Shown: positions 1-11,805 of the stretch, one piece after another
How the letters are laid out: each line of letters opens with the position of its first letter
Numbering within the stretch: the stretch's first letter is position 1
Origin: Adiantum capillus-veneris
Lineage: Eukaryota > Streptophyta > Polypodiopsida > Polypodiales > Pteridaceae
Assembly: GCA_014529385.2 (NCBI GenBank)
Contig: CM043968.1
Span: 23,656,513-23,716,512, forward strand
DNA length: 60,000 bases
Direction: 5' to 3'
Translations under genes and position numbers: made by a program
The notes under the pieces: model-generated
Told to the model about the DNA's origin: nothing
Database searches by the model: none
The model's input: the letters and a program-made list of their open reading frames with translations, nothing else

Positions 1-31
1 GGTATTCCATTCCCACTTCAACGCATGGAAG

Positions 32-1090
32 CTAAACAACATTCTCCGAATTAGTAAACTTCGACACGTCGCTCACATATATAGACTTGTCTATGCATAC
101 CTCCTCTACTTGATCATCTTTGAGCATATATGTGCATGTTGGAAACCCATCCTCCCTGTGTAAAACATGCACCCCCTTTGAATAGGCATTCCTCTCAGAA
201 GAAGCATCATCACACGTTGGACCATATGTATGTAAGTCACTTAGGAAAGCATCAATGATGCCATCCTCATCCTCTTGAGTAGCATCTCTATTTGCATACA
301 CTTCTTCCTCAATAGACATAGGCTCATGCTCTTGTTCATAGGCATCAGATGGTACATCCATGGTATCGTGTGCAATTTTCATATCATGATAGGCATCTCC
401 TTTCAGATTCAAAGACTTATCACATACCTGTAGATAGTCCGCATGCATAGTGTCCCTTTGTGAGTTGATCATGGAACAATCAACATCTTCATTAACAGCT
501 TCACCTGAGTTGCTAATGGCACAACCATTAGCTTTAGGTAACTCTGCATTACTTTCAATTTCTGGCCCTTCAATTTGTGTACCATCTCCTAAAGCATCTT
601 GCTCTCCTGCTAATTTTGCACAAATCTGTTTCCAAAATTCTTCGTAGTTTGGTGCCTGCTCATCATCGTATTCCATTTCCCTTGCCATATATTCATTACT
701 AGCATGTAAAATCGCTTCTTTAAAATACTCCCAAGAATCTGCATATTCTCTAGCAAGATCTTGAAATTGTGTAGTCAAACTTGGAATAACCAACCGCTCA
801 AACGAGCTCATCATAAGCTCCTCTGGAACTTCACGTGCTCGCATCTCCATCTCGTAACATGAGAGGTATCCCATCGGATCATAACACTCGAACATATTGC
901 ACTCGGCATACACAACATCCAACGTCGCATCCACAGCATTGTCTAGTTTCTTTTGCTTTGATGCTTGTACCCTTGCCATGCTTGAAATTGCTTCAATCAT
1001 CTGTATCAAAATTTTAAAATCCGACGTAGTTTGTACCTCTTTAGAGAAGTATGTCAAGCTTATATTTGAAAGTTTTTTGTAAAATCTCAT
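32..1090 (-). CDS. Unidentified acidic 352-residue ORF, possibly gag-like
   Basis: The product is rich in Asp/Glu, especially from about residue 140 onward, with no membrane segment, signal peptide or zinc knuckle that I can see. The first 100 residues look helical (repeated IQMIEAISS, VQASKQKKLD, VVYAECNMFE types). I do not recognise the family. Just upstream on the same strand (about 1110-1180) is another ATG whose frame opens MEPQQGVHEILQ and hits a stop near 1041, inside this ORF's first 20 codons. This suggests the natural protein started there and a single-base shift now separates the two frames. A short leader, a compact acidic protein and a TE-rich setting fit a retroelement gag-like ORF, but a host gene is possible. 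Being an ORF over 1 kb is the main support. Confidence 0.4.
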   Translation of the reverse strand: MRFYKKLSNISLTYFSKEVQTTSDFKILIQMIEAISSMARVQASKQKKLDNAVDATLDVVYAECNMFECYDPMGYLSCYEMEMRAREVPEELMMSSFERLVIPSLTTQFQDLAREYADSWEYFKEAILHASNEYMAREMEYDDEQAPNYEEFWKQICAKLAGEQDALGDGTQIEGPEIESNAELPKANGCAISNSGEAVNEDVDCSMINSQRDTMHADYLQVCDKSLNLKGDAYHDMKIAHDTMDVPSDAYEQEHEPMSIEEEVYANRDATQEDEDGIIDAFLSDLHTYGPTCDDASSERNAYSKGVHVLHREDGFPTCTYMLKDDQVEEVCIDKSIYVSDVSKFTNSENVV

Positions 1091-1926
1091 GCACTCCTTG
1101 TTGCGGCTCCATCTTCTCCAGCTCTCACCCCGGTTGATTTTGCGTCAGGTTCACCAAAAAATGTCGGAGAGCGTGGTTCTAAAAAGCAGCGGGCTTCTGG
1201 CTGTGAGAGACTAGAGAGTGAAAGAGGTAACAAGATTGAAACATCAATAAATTTACAACACAAATGCGACCCAACCCTGCTTTTATTCAATTCCAAATCC
1301 ATGTACAAAGTATGGTCGAAATTGACCCTCGGTATTCATCAAAACTCTAAAAGAAAACCCTAGGTAATGTCAAAATCCCAAGCACTACCATCCATATACA
1401 TTGAATTCCTACTGCCTTGACCTCCAACCGATCATAAGGTTAGTTCTTGCCCATTGCATGCTCAAGCTGTCGTTGGCGGCATGCACTCAAGCCCGTAATG
1501 ATCACAGATGGGTCTTGTACCAAGCTTTAGAATTCTCTGGTTTGTACCTGTGCTTGCCCAAACCCTTACTCTGTTTACTTTATCAAAATTCCATCCCAAA
1601 TCCGAGGAAACAATTGCCGATTTCAATCCTTGTTTTTATCTATTCTTGTTCATCTTTCAGCCTTTTCTGCATCTTTGTACTTGACCATGTTGTTGTAAAT
1701 GATCCCCATCTGATTCCCCTGCTTACCGTCCTTCTTTAGATGTTCACCCAATCCCAAGAAAGAATAAAATTGAGACTCTGCTCTTTGTTTCCTTCCTTAT
1801 TGCTTTTGTCCTCTCCTTAATACCCTTGAGATCCTTCTTAATGCTCCCCTGATGCCCTTTAATGCCGAGAGATCAAATAATGGAGACTTGATTATGGCGG
1901 TGAGATCAACGAATTGGTTACTTAAC

Positions 1927-1959
<33 letters not shown>

Positions 1960-2386
1960 ATGGTGGTGGGAGATCGGCTATGACGGTGAGAGGGAGATAA
2001 CGGCTATATAATTCCCAAGAAAGAGAGATATGGCTATGGCTTCTTAAGGGTGGCGGGGAGAAAAAGAGAACTTCTAAGCGATGGAGCATATCCGAGAGAG
2101 CTATGGAAGCTTCGGCATGAAGAGAGAGATCCCCAAAAAAAATCTGAGCGCTATTGACAACTTCCCTCTTATGATCCCCCCCCCGCGCCCCCTCTTCCTA
2201 CCACTAGCAATATCGCTAGTGGTCAGCACGCTTGATGATGTCGACTCCATAGAATTTGATGATGGTGATGCCAAAATGATGCACCATAGCCTCCTGGTCG
2301 TAAATCGCTTCATGTTCGCCCTCATCTGAGCCTCGTGCAGGCCGTTGTGAGGTCTAATCTCCCTGCACTGCTCTCGCTGCTCTGTC
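1091..2386. other. No gene recognised; short GA microsatellite
   Basis: Only short open frames occur, with no recognisable protein. A (GA)n run of about 27 bases sits at 1931-1957, within purine-rich sequence continuing to about 2110. A C-rich run lies near 2177-2187. The first 200 bases may be the leader of the unidentified minus-strand ORF. Confidence 0.5.
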
Positions 2387-4330
2387 TCACGCCATGCCCC
2401 CATCTTTTTTTTCCCTTTGTTCACATTCCAGCCTTAAGCCCCCCATTGGGCAGCCATTTCTATGGCGGGCAGCCTCCCTTTGGGCGGACATTGCCTCCTT
2501 GGGCGGCCATTGAGCATACACATCAATCAAGGCACCACATTTGGCACCAAGGCATTGCCTTCCTAAACATTCCATTTGCAGCAGCCAATAAATGATAATA
2601 TCATCGTGATTTTTGTTGTCCAGTTTAGTGTCTTGGATGGTGCCGCTTGCCTTCAAGATGTAAGTATACGTGATTATAGTTGGCGAAAGGCCTTCCCTTT
2701 GCATTCGGTTAAAATTCCCAAAAAACCTTGCCACAAGTAGGTTGGGCATAGCTTGCAATCGACATGTTCCAAGAGACCAAATTTTCAAGAAATTTCTCAT
2801 CAAGAACTTTTTGTGCTTTCGTAATGGCACCACACTTGACATACATATTGCCCAAAGCATTGTTAAGTACATTTTCTCCCCCTAGTATCCATAATTCCAC
2901 TGCCATGTCGGATATTTTAGGCAATCATTGCATCACAAGCAATGACATTCTCGATGGAATCCCTTCAAGAATTGTCTGAGCTTTTGTAAAAGCTTCACGC
3001 TTAGCATACATATCAAACGAAGCATTATTGAGCACGGTCTCTGTTTCAACAAATGCATTGCATTTTGCATATTGCTAGTATCAAGGCAACTCCTCAGCTT
3101 GTTCTACCCAAATATCAACTAGAGTAGTGCAAAGCACAACCTTAACTGATTCAACATTAACTTCCATGCCCATAGATATCTGACACTGCATAGAAAACCG
3201 AAGCAGCCATAACTTTAACATCGAATGCCCAATTTGAGCATAGTAAAGTACATACTCTAGCGCCTGCTAGATGGTATCATCGGGAACCCTGTCAAGTTGA
3301 AATAGATCACTTAAGTATGTATCCCAACTCCGGTCTAAAGATAGCAGACCCGACCCTTGAAAAATACTAAATTGCCCATAACTTTTTCATCCGACTCCAA
3401 TTGACAAGCCGTAAAGAAAGGCTTGTAGAGCATTCAAAGTACTACAACTTTGGCCTATAAAACTTCATTCTAGCAGCATCAACACAACTTGGCCCGTAGG
3501 CATCAATCTTCACCCACAATAAGCATACATATCAGTCAATCTTGCTATCATATCAGATTCTGGCATTAGTGATAAGTTTAGCACATTTTGAAAATGCTTG
3601 CAAATCCTCCTTTTTCATACTATGCCCGCAAAGCGGCATGACATCCACCTTCTCTAAATGTGCACATCCTCCGGCATGTGCCAACCATTTTTTAAAATAA
3701 CAAGTATAGACATAAATGCACCCAATCAGTGCTCCACTATGGTCTTCAAAAGTTCTCATAAAAAGGTAAAAGAGTCTCCTAATTTCCAACCCATTCAATA
3801 ACATCCTCAAAAAACGTCCATCTCTCTAGATACAGAGTTGTGAGAGGACGATAAGAGGCACATTATACCGATCGCATTGCAAGCCACCACATCTATTGCT
3901 CTCTGCCTTTGGTTATGTGTGTAGCCATCCGAGATCCTTGTCCTCAAGTCCTTGTAGCAATGTGTCCATGTTAGATGTTCCCGTTGCTCTAACCATGCAA
4001 AGCATGTCCATGTACGAAGTGCATACATATGCTTTGTCTTTCATTCTAGCATTGAAGTCCATTTAGTGGCGCATGGTCTGGCTTCATTTATAGAAGTTCT
4101 AACCCATTGAGTCTGGCCACAATTGTGAGCACTTTCCTTTCATTTTTGCTCGAGACATGCAAGAGAGAAGCTTCCACGCAACAATGGTACTTGGGATCAA
4201 GATTGCATTCAATAAAGAGCGAAAGAGAGCTATGAAACGCCACATATGACATTAGAAATCCCTCAATACCTTGCTCAATCTCTTTGTTCCATACTATCAG
4301 ATGATGGTTGCCATCCCATGTGTAAAGCAT
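2387..4330 (-). pseudogene. Decayed pentatricopeptide repeat (PPR) gene
   Basis: Several PPR signatures can be read on the minus strand but in different frames. Near 2850-2740: MYVKCGAITKAQKVLDE followed by NLVSWNMSIASYAQ. Near 2720-2670: MQREGLSPTIITYTYILKA. Near 3030-2950: a DMYAKREAFTKAQ-type repeat. Near 3270-3100: a YYAQIGHSMLKL-type repeat and CTTLVDIW. A further degraded repeat at 4330-4088 contains VWNKEIEQG and LFIECNLDP. PPR proteins of this PLS type normally bind organellar RNA and act in editing or splicing in plastids or mitochondria. Frames change at least four times and stops interrupt each repeat, so no functional product is expected. The wording (EGLSPD..TF..ILKACG) is typical, from memory, of large fern and lycophyte PPR families. 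A segment at 4433-4633 may be one more relic. Confidence 0.75.
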
Positions 4331-4637
4331 TTTTTCTCTTAAGTCTATCTAGTCAACATTATGCAATTGTTGCTCAAATTTGTTATTCAAGCTAACCAAT
4401 ATAGTTGTCCCAAAGGGAGGTAACATCAACAATCACATTGGTTCTCTCTTGTTGGCATCTGTAAGGACACCATAAATTGTGACTTGTGTAGGACATATCC
4501 ATTTTGAGAAAACTCTAGAGCCAAATTGTTGACTCTGTCCAAAATTGGTTGATAAACTGCTGATTGTTGTAACAATCGGTAACGTGGCACAGGAGGCAAA
4601 GACTACTCCCTTAAAACCCTTGACAAACAACACTTAC

Positions 4638-4791
4638 TGGCGGGTTGTACCTCTAGACGATAGATGGTCTCATCGAACATGTCCCACTTTAGAGTGAACT
4701 TCTCCGTGATTGTGAAGAGACCACTCTCTTCATCACAATCCTCATCGTCGTCAGTTCGTTCATCTCCACTGATCATCGGAGGGACGATAGT
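4638..4791 (-). CDS. Isolated candidate internal exon
   Basis: On the minus strand a 154-base open segment lies between an acceptor (…GAATTCAG, ending 4792) and a strong plant donor (A|GTAAGT, GT at 4637-4636). It reads MISGDERTDDDEDCDEE, then FTITEKFTLKWDMFDETIYRLE, a well-mixed, protein-like composition with an acidic patch. I do not recognise the family, and no companion exon could be assigned in either direction. It could be a leftover exon of a host gene or an exon captured by a transposon. Confidence rests only on splice-site quality and codon-like composition. Confidence 0.3.
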
Positions 4792-4799
4792 CTGAATTC

Positions 4800-6315
4800 A
4801 TATTTAAAAGTAAGTGCAAGGTATAGATCATGGTAGGCACAGTATAAACATAAGCTCCATCATGCATACTTTTGACAAAGGGGGGGTGTCACACTTGGGC
4901 GGGGAAAGGTTGCAATGGCCATGCCAGTGACACCAACGATTCATTGCACAGAAATTAGGCGGCCTTAACCCTCAGCCAACTTTGCAGGAGTAGAGGCCAT
5001 CTGTAAAGGAAACCATGAGAAAGTAGACGGATTTGGGTGAACTATGGCAGTCAATGCAGAGGACAGTGGCCTTACCACTTGTCCAAGTGTAAACCGCTGA
5101 TCATGGTGGGCTGCTTGTAGTGTAACAGTGGTTGTGTTGGCCACACGGAGAAGGTGAGATGAGCCTAAAACACGGCACAGCTATGCTACAACATCTCCAC
5201 TAACGTTATCATACCAAATATGTACTCCAGCACACCCATGACGCTATCCATCTTGTTGTGTGTCTCTTGTTCCTCCTCAAGGATGATGAACTTAAATATG
5301 CTAGGTGCAGAAGACATACCCAAAGACACCTACTTACTCATCAGTACAATGGGCGGGGCGGGGAAAAGACTTTAGAACAAGACCAAACATGAAGCTCCAC
5401 GTACCTCTGTCAAAAGAGCCTCCCCAAGGAGGTGAATCTTAAGAGCAACCTGTCACTAAGCCTATCTCAAGGCTTTTATGTCCCTTTTCTGATGATGAGA
5501 TTATGACCTCTCACCCTCCCTCTCACAATAAGTTCGACAAATTCTCATTATAATTCCCACATTGCAGACGTTGACATCATCATGAGCAGTTGGGAGGGAG
5601 GGAGCATGCCTAGCTAGGTGTGGTACCTCAGGCCAACATGCGATTCCACTCGAGCAGTAGCTCTTTGTTGAACCCTATTAGCGAAAAATCAAGAGAAAAG
5701 AGCTCCTTTCTCACATGGAAAATGTCAGAACCTTGTTGTGGATCATAAGGCATTAATATCTGTTCTTTGTTTATTAATTAATAAAGCAAAGAAGAAGTTA
5801 CTACGTTTGATTAACAAGAACATATCACCGACACAATTGAAGACAACATTCAAGCCTTATAAATCAATGTAACATAACACATTAAATAGGACTAGGAACA
5901 TAACACATTAACCATGTGGAAATTGATAAATAGACCGCATGACTATTTTCAAGGGCTTTCAATTAATGTGTTACAAATCACCCTCAGCTACCTTTCTCGA
6001 GGTGGTTCTCCATGGATAAAAATGTGAGAACCACAACCTCTATTATCAAATGTTTATGGTTAATTGGACTTTGGCAACAAGTTTAGCATGTCTCATGTCA
6101 TTGAATGGCTCTCTCAAAACAGCGGAATGTGGCGTTCGAGAGATTAAAGGATCACCTTTGCCGACGAACATTATCTTAGCAAGGAGGATTAGAGACTGTG
6201 TTGGTACCGCACGTTCGCAAGGGACATGAGATGATGGCTTGTCATTACAGCATTAGCAATCACTGCTCTCAATTGACCATGATAGATATTTTTGATTTGA
6301 CCGAGTACAACATCG
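4800..6315. other. No gene recognised
   Basis: About 1.5 kb with no long open frame and no recognisable repeat. The final stretch, below 6316, would be the 3' untranslated and downstream region of the minus-strand RRM gene. Confidence 0.5.
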
Positions 6316-6527
6316 TCAAGTTGATGGTTGCTCCCCAATCACGCTTGGCACTGCTAACTGTTGTTGAATTGTCGATGGTATCGCAAATAGTGGTGGAGAG
6401 GAACCTGCTATCATCCCTGCTGATGCTAGTGCATTGAAAAGAAATGTGTCAAACTTTTGCTTGTGTAAGATAGTAACACCAGCAACAACCCACACTTTTC
6501 CCACACACACACACACACACATATCTA

Positions 6528-6618
<91 letters not shown>

Positions 6619-6725
6619 TGTGCGCTTGCGCATATCTATATATCTATGTGTGTATATATACTAAATACCTATATATGTACGTGTATATTTGTGTGCGTGC
6701 GTGCACGCGCGCGCGCGCGTGTGTC

Positions 6726-6822
<97 letters not shown>

Positions 6823-7187
6823 ATACTAGCTGTAGGTAACAATGGCGGTGCTGCGCCAGGCATATTTGCAATCGTTGCGCCCGAATGAACAACTCCATAA
6901 TGAGTCATATTGCTGAGAGGAGATGCAGCACTTGCGCCACCATGGTAGCTGCTTCCACTGCTATTTGTGCTGCTGCCTCCAGGAGAGGAGGTAGAGAAAG
7001 GATAGGTTTGCCCCCCACCTGCTGGTCCACTACCCAGGGTGCCCCCCATACCACCAGTGCCGCCTTGCATAGGTTGCATATAGGTCTGCATGCTGCCATA
7101 GGGATTGTACATTGTCGAGCCCGCATACATATGTGCTGGGTACTGTGGAGCTCCATAGGGGTTGAACATGCCCTGCAATTTGCTCAT

Positions 7188-7253
<66 letters not shown>

Positions 7254-9820
7254 AAAAAAAAAAAAAGACAGCCTACCTGCTGATATCCGTAATCTTGAGA
7301 ATAGGGGGAGAACCTGAACACAAGCAAAAAGTATCACTTGGAAAAGATTCAAGCTGCCCAAAATAGTTATGATCCTAATATCATGGACTAATGCTTGAAT
7401 TTTACAAGGCTTCTGTCTCACCCATAGATTTGGTAATTGGGGTAAAAAGGCTGGTGCGGGTAGGCTGGACTACCCATGAAAGTAGGAACTCCACCTCCAT
7501 GGGCGCCTGCAGAATACGGGGACATCCCTCCCATCATGCGGTTACCTGTATAACCTCAATCAAACAATGATGGATCACCCGCATTACTCACATCATCATT
7601 TAATTAACATCATATCAGCAGTTCACAACAACAAAAGCACGGTCTCCCGATTTCTTGGTGGACCAATTCCATTGGTTATTTCTGGTTTTGTAAAGACACT
7701 TTGATTACTAAGCATTTATTGCATTCCTAATTAGCATCAGGAATTTTTGTGTTTACAAACTGCAATAATTAGTTGAAAGGATTTGGGAACTACATAACTT
7801 CCTTTCTCACACGATCTGGAAGAAAAACTTATGAGCATCTTGTTCAACAGTACTGAACCTTAATTATAATCTACCCATTTGATGAAAAATTGCGTCCATT
7901 TGATCTTTTGAGAGGATAGTTTTGAATTAAGACTTGTCCCAAATTTCCAAGGTCTGATATCTTTCGCGATCACAGAGAGTACTGCCGACAAACTAAACGA
8001 GGACTAAACTAGCACATGTAAGGTGTCGTCACTGCACGGTTTGCAAACGAGGGTGTCAAGACTATGATCCACAATTCAGGCGAGATCAAGATGACGCTAG
8101 TGGAGACAAAGTCAATGTAGGACGTTCTGCATGTGGAGACCCGATGTTCCATATGACATGCTCCCAACACGATCCTAGCCTATACTTGAGGTTGCACAAT
8201 CATCAGTCTCCACTTAATGAGGATAAATTTATGGCAAATGTGATTTAAGGGACCTTTCCCTAGGATGAATGATATCTGTTTCAATTCAAGAAGAGTAGTT
8301 TTGAGGAAAAACTCATCTGTGCCATCAAAAGCAATTCATGATTTCTTGCCAAGAAAAGAAATAAATTCAAACCAGAACATTTTCTGCATCATAGTGTAAT
8401 CTTAAGCCATTCAAGCAATGCCTACGACATTGAAATTGTAACCGTAAAACATCCTGCACTCAATATTCCCCTATAATCTGAAGCCAGAGAACAAGAGAGA
8501 ATAATATGATCAAGGAAAGGGAGAGCTCGAAATAAAGACTTGGCCACTTCTATGGTATTTCCTAAAACAATCAACTGGTTCAGTGGTAAGAGTTTAATAA
8601 AGAGAGTGTTTCAGCTTCTCTTAAAAAATGATGCTTGCTTGTTCAAAGGCATACGTAAATCAGAGAATAAATTGTCTGTGTGAAATCATGATCGTCGATT
8701 AAACCCTAAAACTAAAAAGTACTTGCAATGGCCTGCATTTTTCACAATTCGTCTAATCCTGTGTATCTACATGGTAGCTAGGTGACAAGGAGTACAAATC
8801 GACTATGCCATGTTTGTCTAATCTATTCATTCGCAGACGATTAATCTCTTGAGAGGACATAGGAGCTAAACTGAAGGAACCATTGGAGTATCTTAAATGA
8901 GTCTCCTTCAAAGAGCATAGGCCCTAGCACTGCAGCTATGAACATCACTTCCTTGTACCAAATTCCGAGGAAAAACTCGGAGTACAAATTTCTGGGGAGT
9001 TGAAGGGGCAGAGAGCCCACGTTTCAACATTCGCCACTAGGAACCAAGGAACCTGTTTGGTTCTTTATGATGTTTCCTACATAGGTCACCCACTCAATAC
9101 GTGCAACCACGGTTGTCTTCTTTGTCTACATGAAGACCTCACTTTGTTGGGATCTTATCCAACTGGCGATAAGGGTCCTCGATGCTGGAGTACTACAGGA
9201 ATCAATATCTCTCATGCTTATTAATCTTACATGTATGTGGGCTCTTTACTTGGTGGCCTGGAAACACATTGCAAAGCACTAGATGACGGCGTGCGTACGA
9301 TCGATCGATCGACTGATCGACCGACCGATCCATGAGACAGTGTAAGTGCTCTTGGGTGAAAGCAATACATCATGGAAAAACTCAACCTGCAGAATTAACA
9401 CTTCAATATGGTAGTGCTCTGATTAGATTTCTTAGATTGCAAACAGCTTAACTGGCTATGCCGATTGCTTAAGGGGGCGTCAAATTTCTTTGAACCGTAG
9501 GAAGAAAAGAAAACGCCATTTCCCTTGTCTCTCATAGCCAGGAGTTGCGCTTTCCCTGCCCGTGGGAAGATGCTCTTAACACAAGGTAAGGAGAGATCGT
9601 GCTGAAACGAAATGGAGAAGAGAGGAGATGGGAGGGGAGTGCGTGTTCATACCGTGGAGGGGGGTGGCTGGGCGTGAGCGATGGGCGCCCAGCGAGGCCA
9701 GGTTGCAGTTGGCCCGCCTCCCGTCGATGACCGGCGTTGCATCCAAGCAAGCTTTCCTTGCACCTTCTGCATCACGGAAGGTCACCTGAATAGACACATG
9801 ATATTAAAACGTGAGAAAAT

Positions 9821-9859
<39 letters not shown>

Positions 9860-10154
9860 CAGACAAGACAGTATAGCCCCTCACAAATCCATAGCCCTTT
9901 GAGCGCCCTGTGTTCTTGTCCATGATGACTACGGCTTCCACTATCTCCCCATACTGTTCGAAATGGCGCCGCATCGTCTCCCTCTGCGTCTCCCATGCCA
10001 GCCCGCCCACAAAGACCTTAGTGTAGGTGGTGTCGCGAAACTGATGCACGGGTGGCCCGCCAGCACTGCCTCCCCCCCCTCCTCCTCCTCCTCCTGTCGC
10101 TGGCGATTGGGGAGCCGTAGTTCCTGCTGTTGCTCCCATCTGCTGCTCTCCCAT
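6316..10154 (-). CDS. Single-RRM RNA-binding protein (RBM24/38- or ARP1-like), six exons
   Basis: Predicted exons on the minus strand: 10154-9885, 9785-9653, 7545-7422, 7313-7277, 7172-6827, 6416-6316. Total 1,011 bases, 336 residues plus TGA. All introns are GT-AG and every junction keeps phase, for example GGF at the first join and IYGFSPYSQ across exons 3-4. The start ATG follows an in-frame TAG. One RRM spans roughly residues 40-120: RNP2 is [12 protein letters not shown]1 is [10 protein letters not shown], then the helix [27 protein letters not shown] Gly-rich linker precedes it. A Gly/Tyr/Pro/Gln-rich low-complexity tail follows, ending near IQQQLAVPS. Plant proteins of this layout bind mRNA in nucleus or cytoplasm. 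The exact paralogue is not determined. The last exon join is the least certain; without it the frame would run through the microsatellite as Ser-Leu and Thr-His repeats to a TAG at 6671-6669. Confidence 0.85.
6417..6826. repeat. Compound microsatellite filling intron 5 of the RRM gene
   Basis: On the plus strand: (CA)n near 6502-6520, (TA)n about 6529-6584, (GA)n about 6585-6614, a GCGCGC patch near 6706-6718, (GT)n about 6731-6764, and (GA)n about 6765-6819. Together these make up most of the predicted 410-base intron. Donor GTATAT at 6826 and acceptor CAG at 6419-6417 bracket it. Confidence 0.8.
7191..7250. repeat. (CT)n microsatellite in intron 4 of the RRM gene
   Basis: About 30 CT units followed by an A run to 7266. 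The 104-base intron between exons 4 and 5 (7276-7173) is largely this tract, which on the transcript is a U-rich then (GA)n sequence. Confidence 0.85.
7546..9652 (-). other. Intron 2 of the RRM gene (2.1 kb)
   Basis: Bounded by donor GTATGA (GT at 9652-9651) and acceptor CAG (7548-7546). No embedded coding exon was found. A GATC/GACC tetranucleotide patch lies at about 9298-9331. Its length and AT-rich, unique-looking sequence contrast with the other short, repeat-filled introns. Confidence 0.6.
9786..9884 (-). other. 99-base intron 1 with dinucleotide core
   Basis: Donor GTGAGG and acceptor CAG flank a plus-strand (CT)n run at about 9823-9856, roughly a third of the intron. The join restores the RNP1 motif of the RRM (GYGF|VTF), which makes the splice call firm. 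Confidence 0.85.
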
Positions 10155-10381
10155 ATATTGAAGCACGGGCCTCTATGCAGAATCTGATTCACCTGATATC
10201 TCACCTTAAAAGCTCTGCAGGCTGACTATATCATGCTAGTATTTATACTGTTAATATAAAAAATGCTATTAACATCACATCTATCATCTCTGCAACGAAG
10301 GGAGCCATGGTTCTGGTACTGCAGCACAAGCTTATGCGAGGTATCTTGAGGTCATGAATAGAGAGAGAAGAGAAGGGCTGC

Positions 10382-10419
<38 letters not shown>

Positions 10420-10536
10420 ATCTATGGTAAGCCCTGCCCTCCTCTCTCTACTTTTCAATAAGCACAGATCTTCCTACAACAGATCTGCACATAATAGAAG
10501 AGGGTTTTCTTCTCCCTGTATCTCTACTGCATATCA

Positions 10537-10577
<41 letters not shown>

Positions 10578-10640
10578 ACACAGTCTCTCTCCCCCCCCTC
10601 TCCCTCCTTTGCAGACTCGCAGTACTTCGCCACCAAATAA
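10155..10640 (-). other. Probable 5' leader region of the RRM gene
   Basis: No open frame of note. Two dinucleotide tracts, (GA)n at about 10385-10414 and (CT)n at about 10541-10576 on the plus strand, lie between the start codon and the promoter-like block. An untranslated first exon or leader intron may be present but cannot be placed. Confidence 0.4.
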
Positions 10641-10702
10641 AAGTTGAAAGTAAAAGGATGACAGGCTGGCACTCCTGGCGGGCCCACAATGTCACGCCAG
10701 CT

Positions 10703-10894
10703 CACGTGGCGTCCAATCAGCAGGCGACCAAGGATAGAAACCGCATGGCGACAAGCTGCTCTTCACGTTGGGGGCCCACGTCAGGAGACATCAGAAGCAC
10801 AGATAATGGCCACGTCATCAGCTGAGACGACGCCACCTAGGATGGGACAACCACGTCAGATTCTGCCACGAAGGCGAAATGGGCAGGACGTGGC
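10703..10894 (-). promoter_or_regulatory. Cluster of ACGT-core sites upstream of the RRM gene
   Basis: Five ACGT-core motifs occur in about 190 bases: CACGTGGC at 10703-10710, CCCACGTCA at 10775-10783, CCACGTCA at 10810-10817, CCACGTCA at 10851-10858, and GACGTGGC at 10887-10894. Read on the gene's strand, three are TGACGTGG. Such motifs are bound by plant bZIP (and, for CACGTG, bHLH) factors and underlie ABA and unfolded-protein responses in known plants. Site identity is seen; binding and regulation are inferred. GC content rises here compared with the surroundings. Confidence 0.5.
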
Positions 10895-11039
10895 AAGAGA
10901 ATCAGGGGGGGCGGGGAATCGGGGCCGCCTATGGCCGGCCGGCCGCTTTGGGCTCGGTACGCTTCCCACAGTCACTGGCAAGTTGTCAAAAGCAGTAGAG
11001 GGAGGGCCCACTCGGTCAAAAGGTAAAGTCCGAGTGTGA

Positions 11040-11766
11040 AGGAAATCCAGGGGGTCAGCTTCAGCTAGCTACGCCCTTGTGCCGTCAGAGAGCGCCATGT
11101 GCAAAACTGCCCGCCGCCAAAATCCTCTCTTTGATCATTCATGCCTCTCGTTAGCAACCCATTGTGTATTGGCCCCCATTGGCGTCCCCTTCCCCTTCCA
11201 CAACTGTCCCCATGTGACCTCCATTCACTTCTCACATGACTCGCCCCCTCCCCCATGCATACTCTTCCTCCCTCTCTCCCCCCTCTCTTAGAGCTAGGTC
11301 CTATGGGCTCTTCATACCAATTAGTGTTCCCAAACAATATTTTTGTTCCTAGATCGAAAAGAATTGGAATTAAAAATCTACTTTTTTTCCAAATTGCAAA
11401 CTTTAATCTCACTGGTAAAACCCAAAACCCAACAAGTGCTAACGGTTTACGCGTTTAAATAAAGGTTGGATGTTCGACAAAAAATTCAAGTTTGTCGAGG
11501 AGACAAGCTCACTAGGATAAAGTTTTCCACAAGAGGATGCTAAAACTATAGTGCCAAGGAAGATGTTTGGATAGAGTAAAGCTTGCCCGTGCAATATTGC
11601 TCTTAAACACCCCCCACCCCTCTCCTCTCCTCTGGATACTTTGCATTTCGTGAAAGTTGCCTCCCACCTCTTTGAAGATCTAATCATGTTGCTTCCATTA
11701 TCTCACCATTTTGCTCTTTGATCCCTCTCTTAAAAACCTCTCCACTTACCAACTCTTTAACAACCC

Positions 11767-11805
<39 letters not shown>

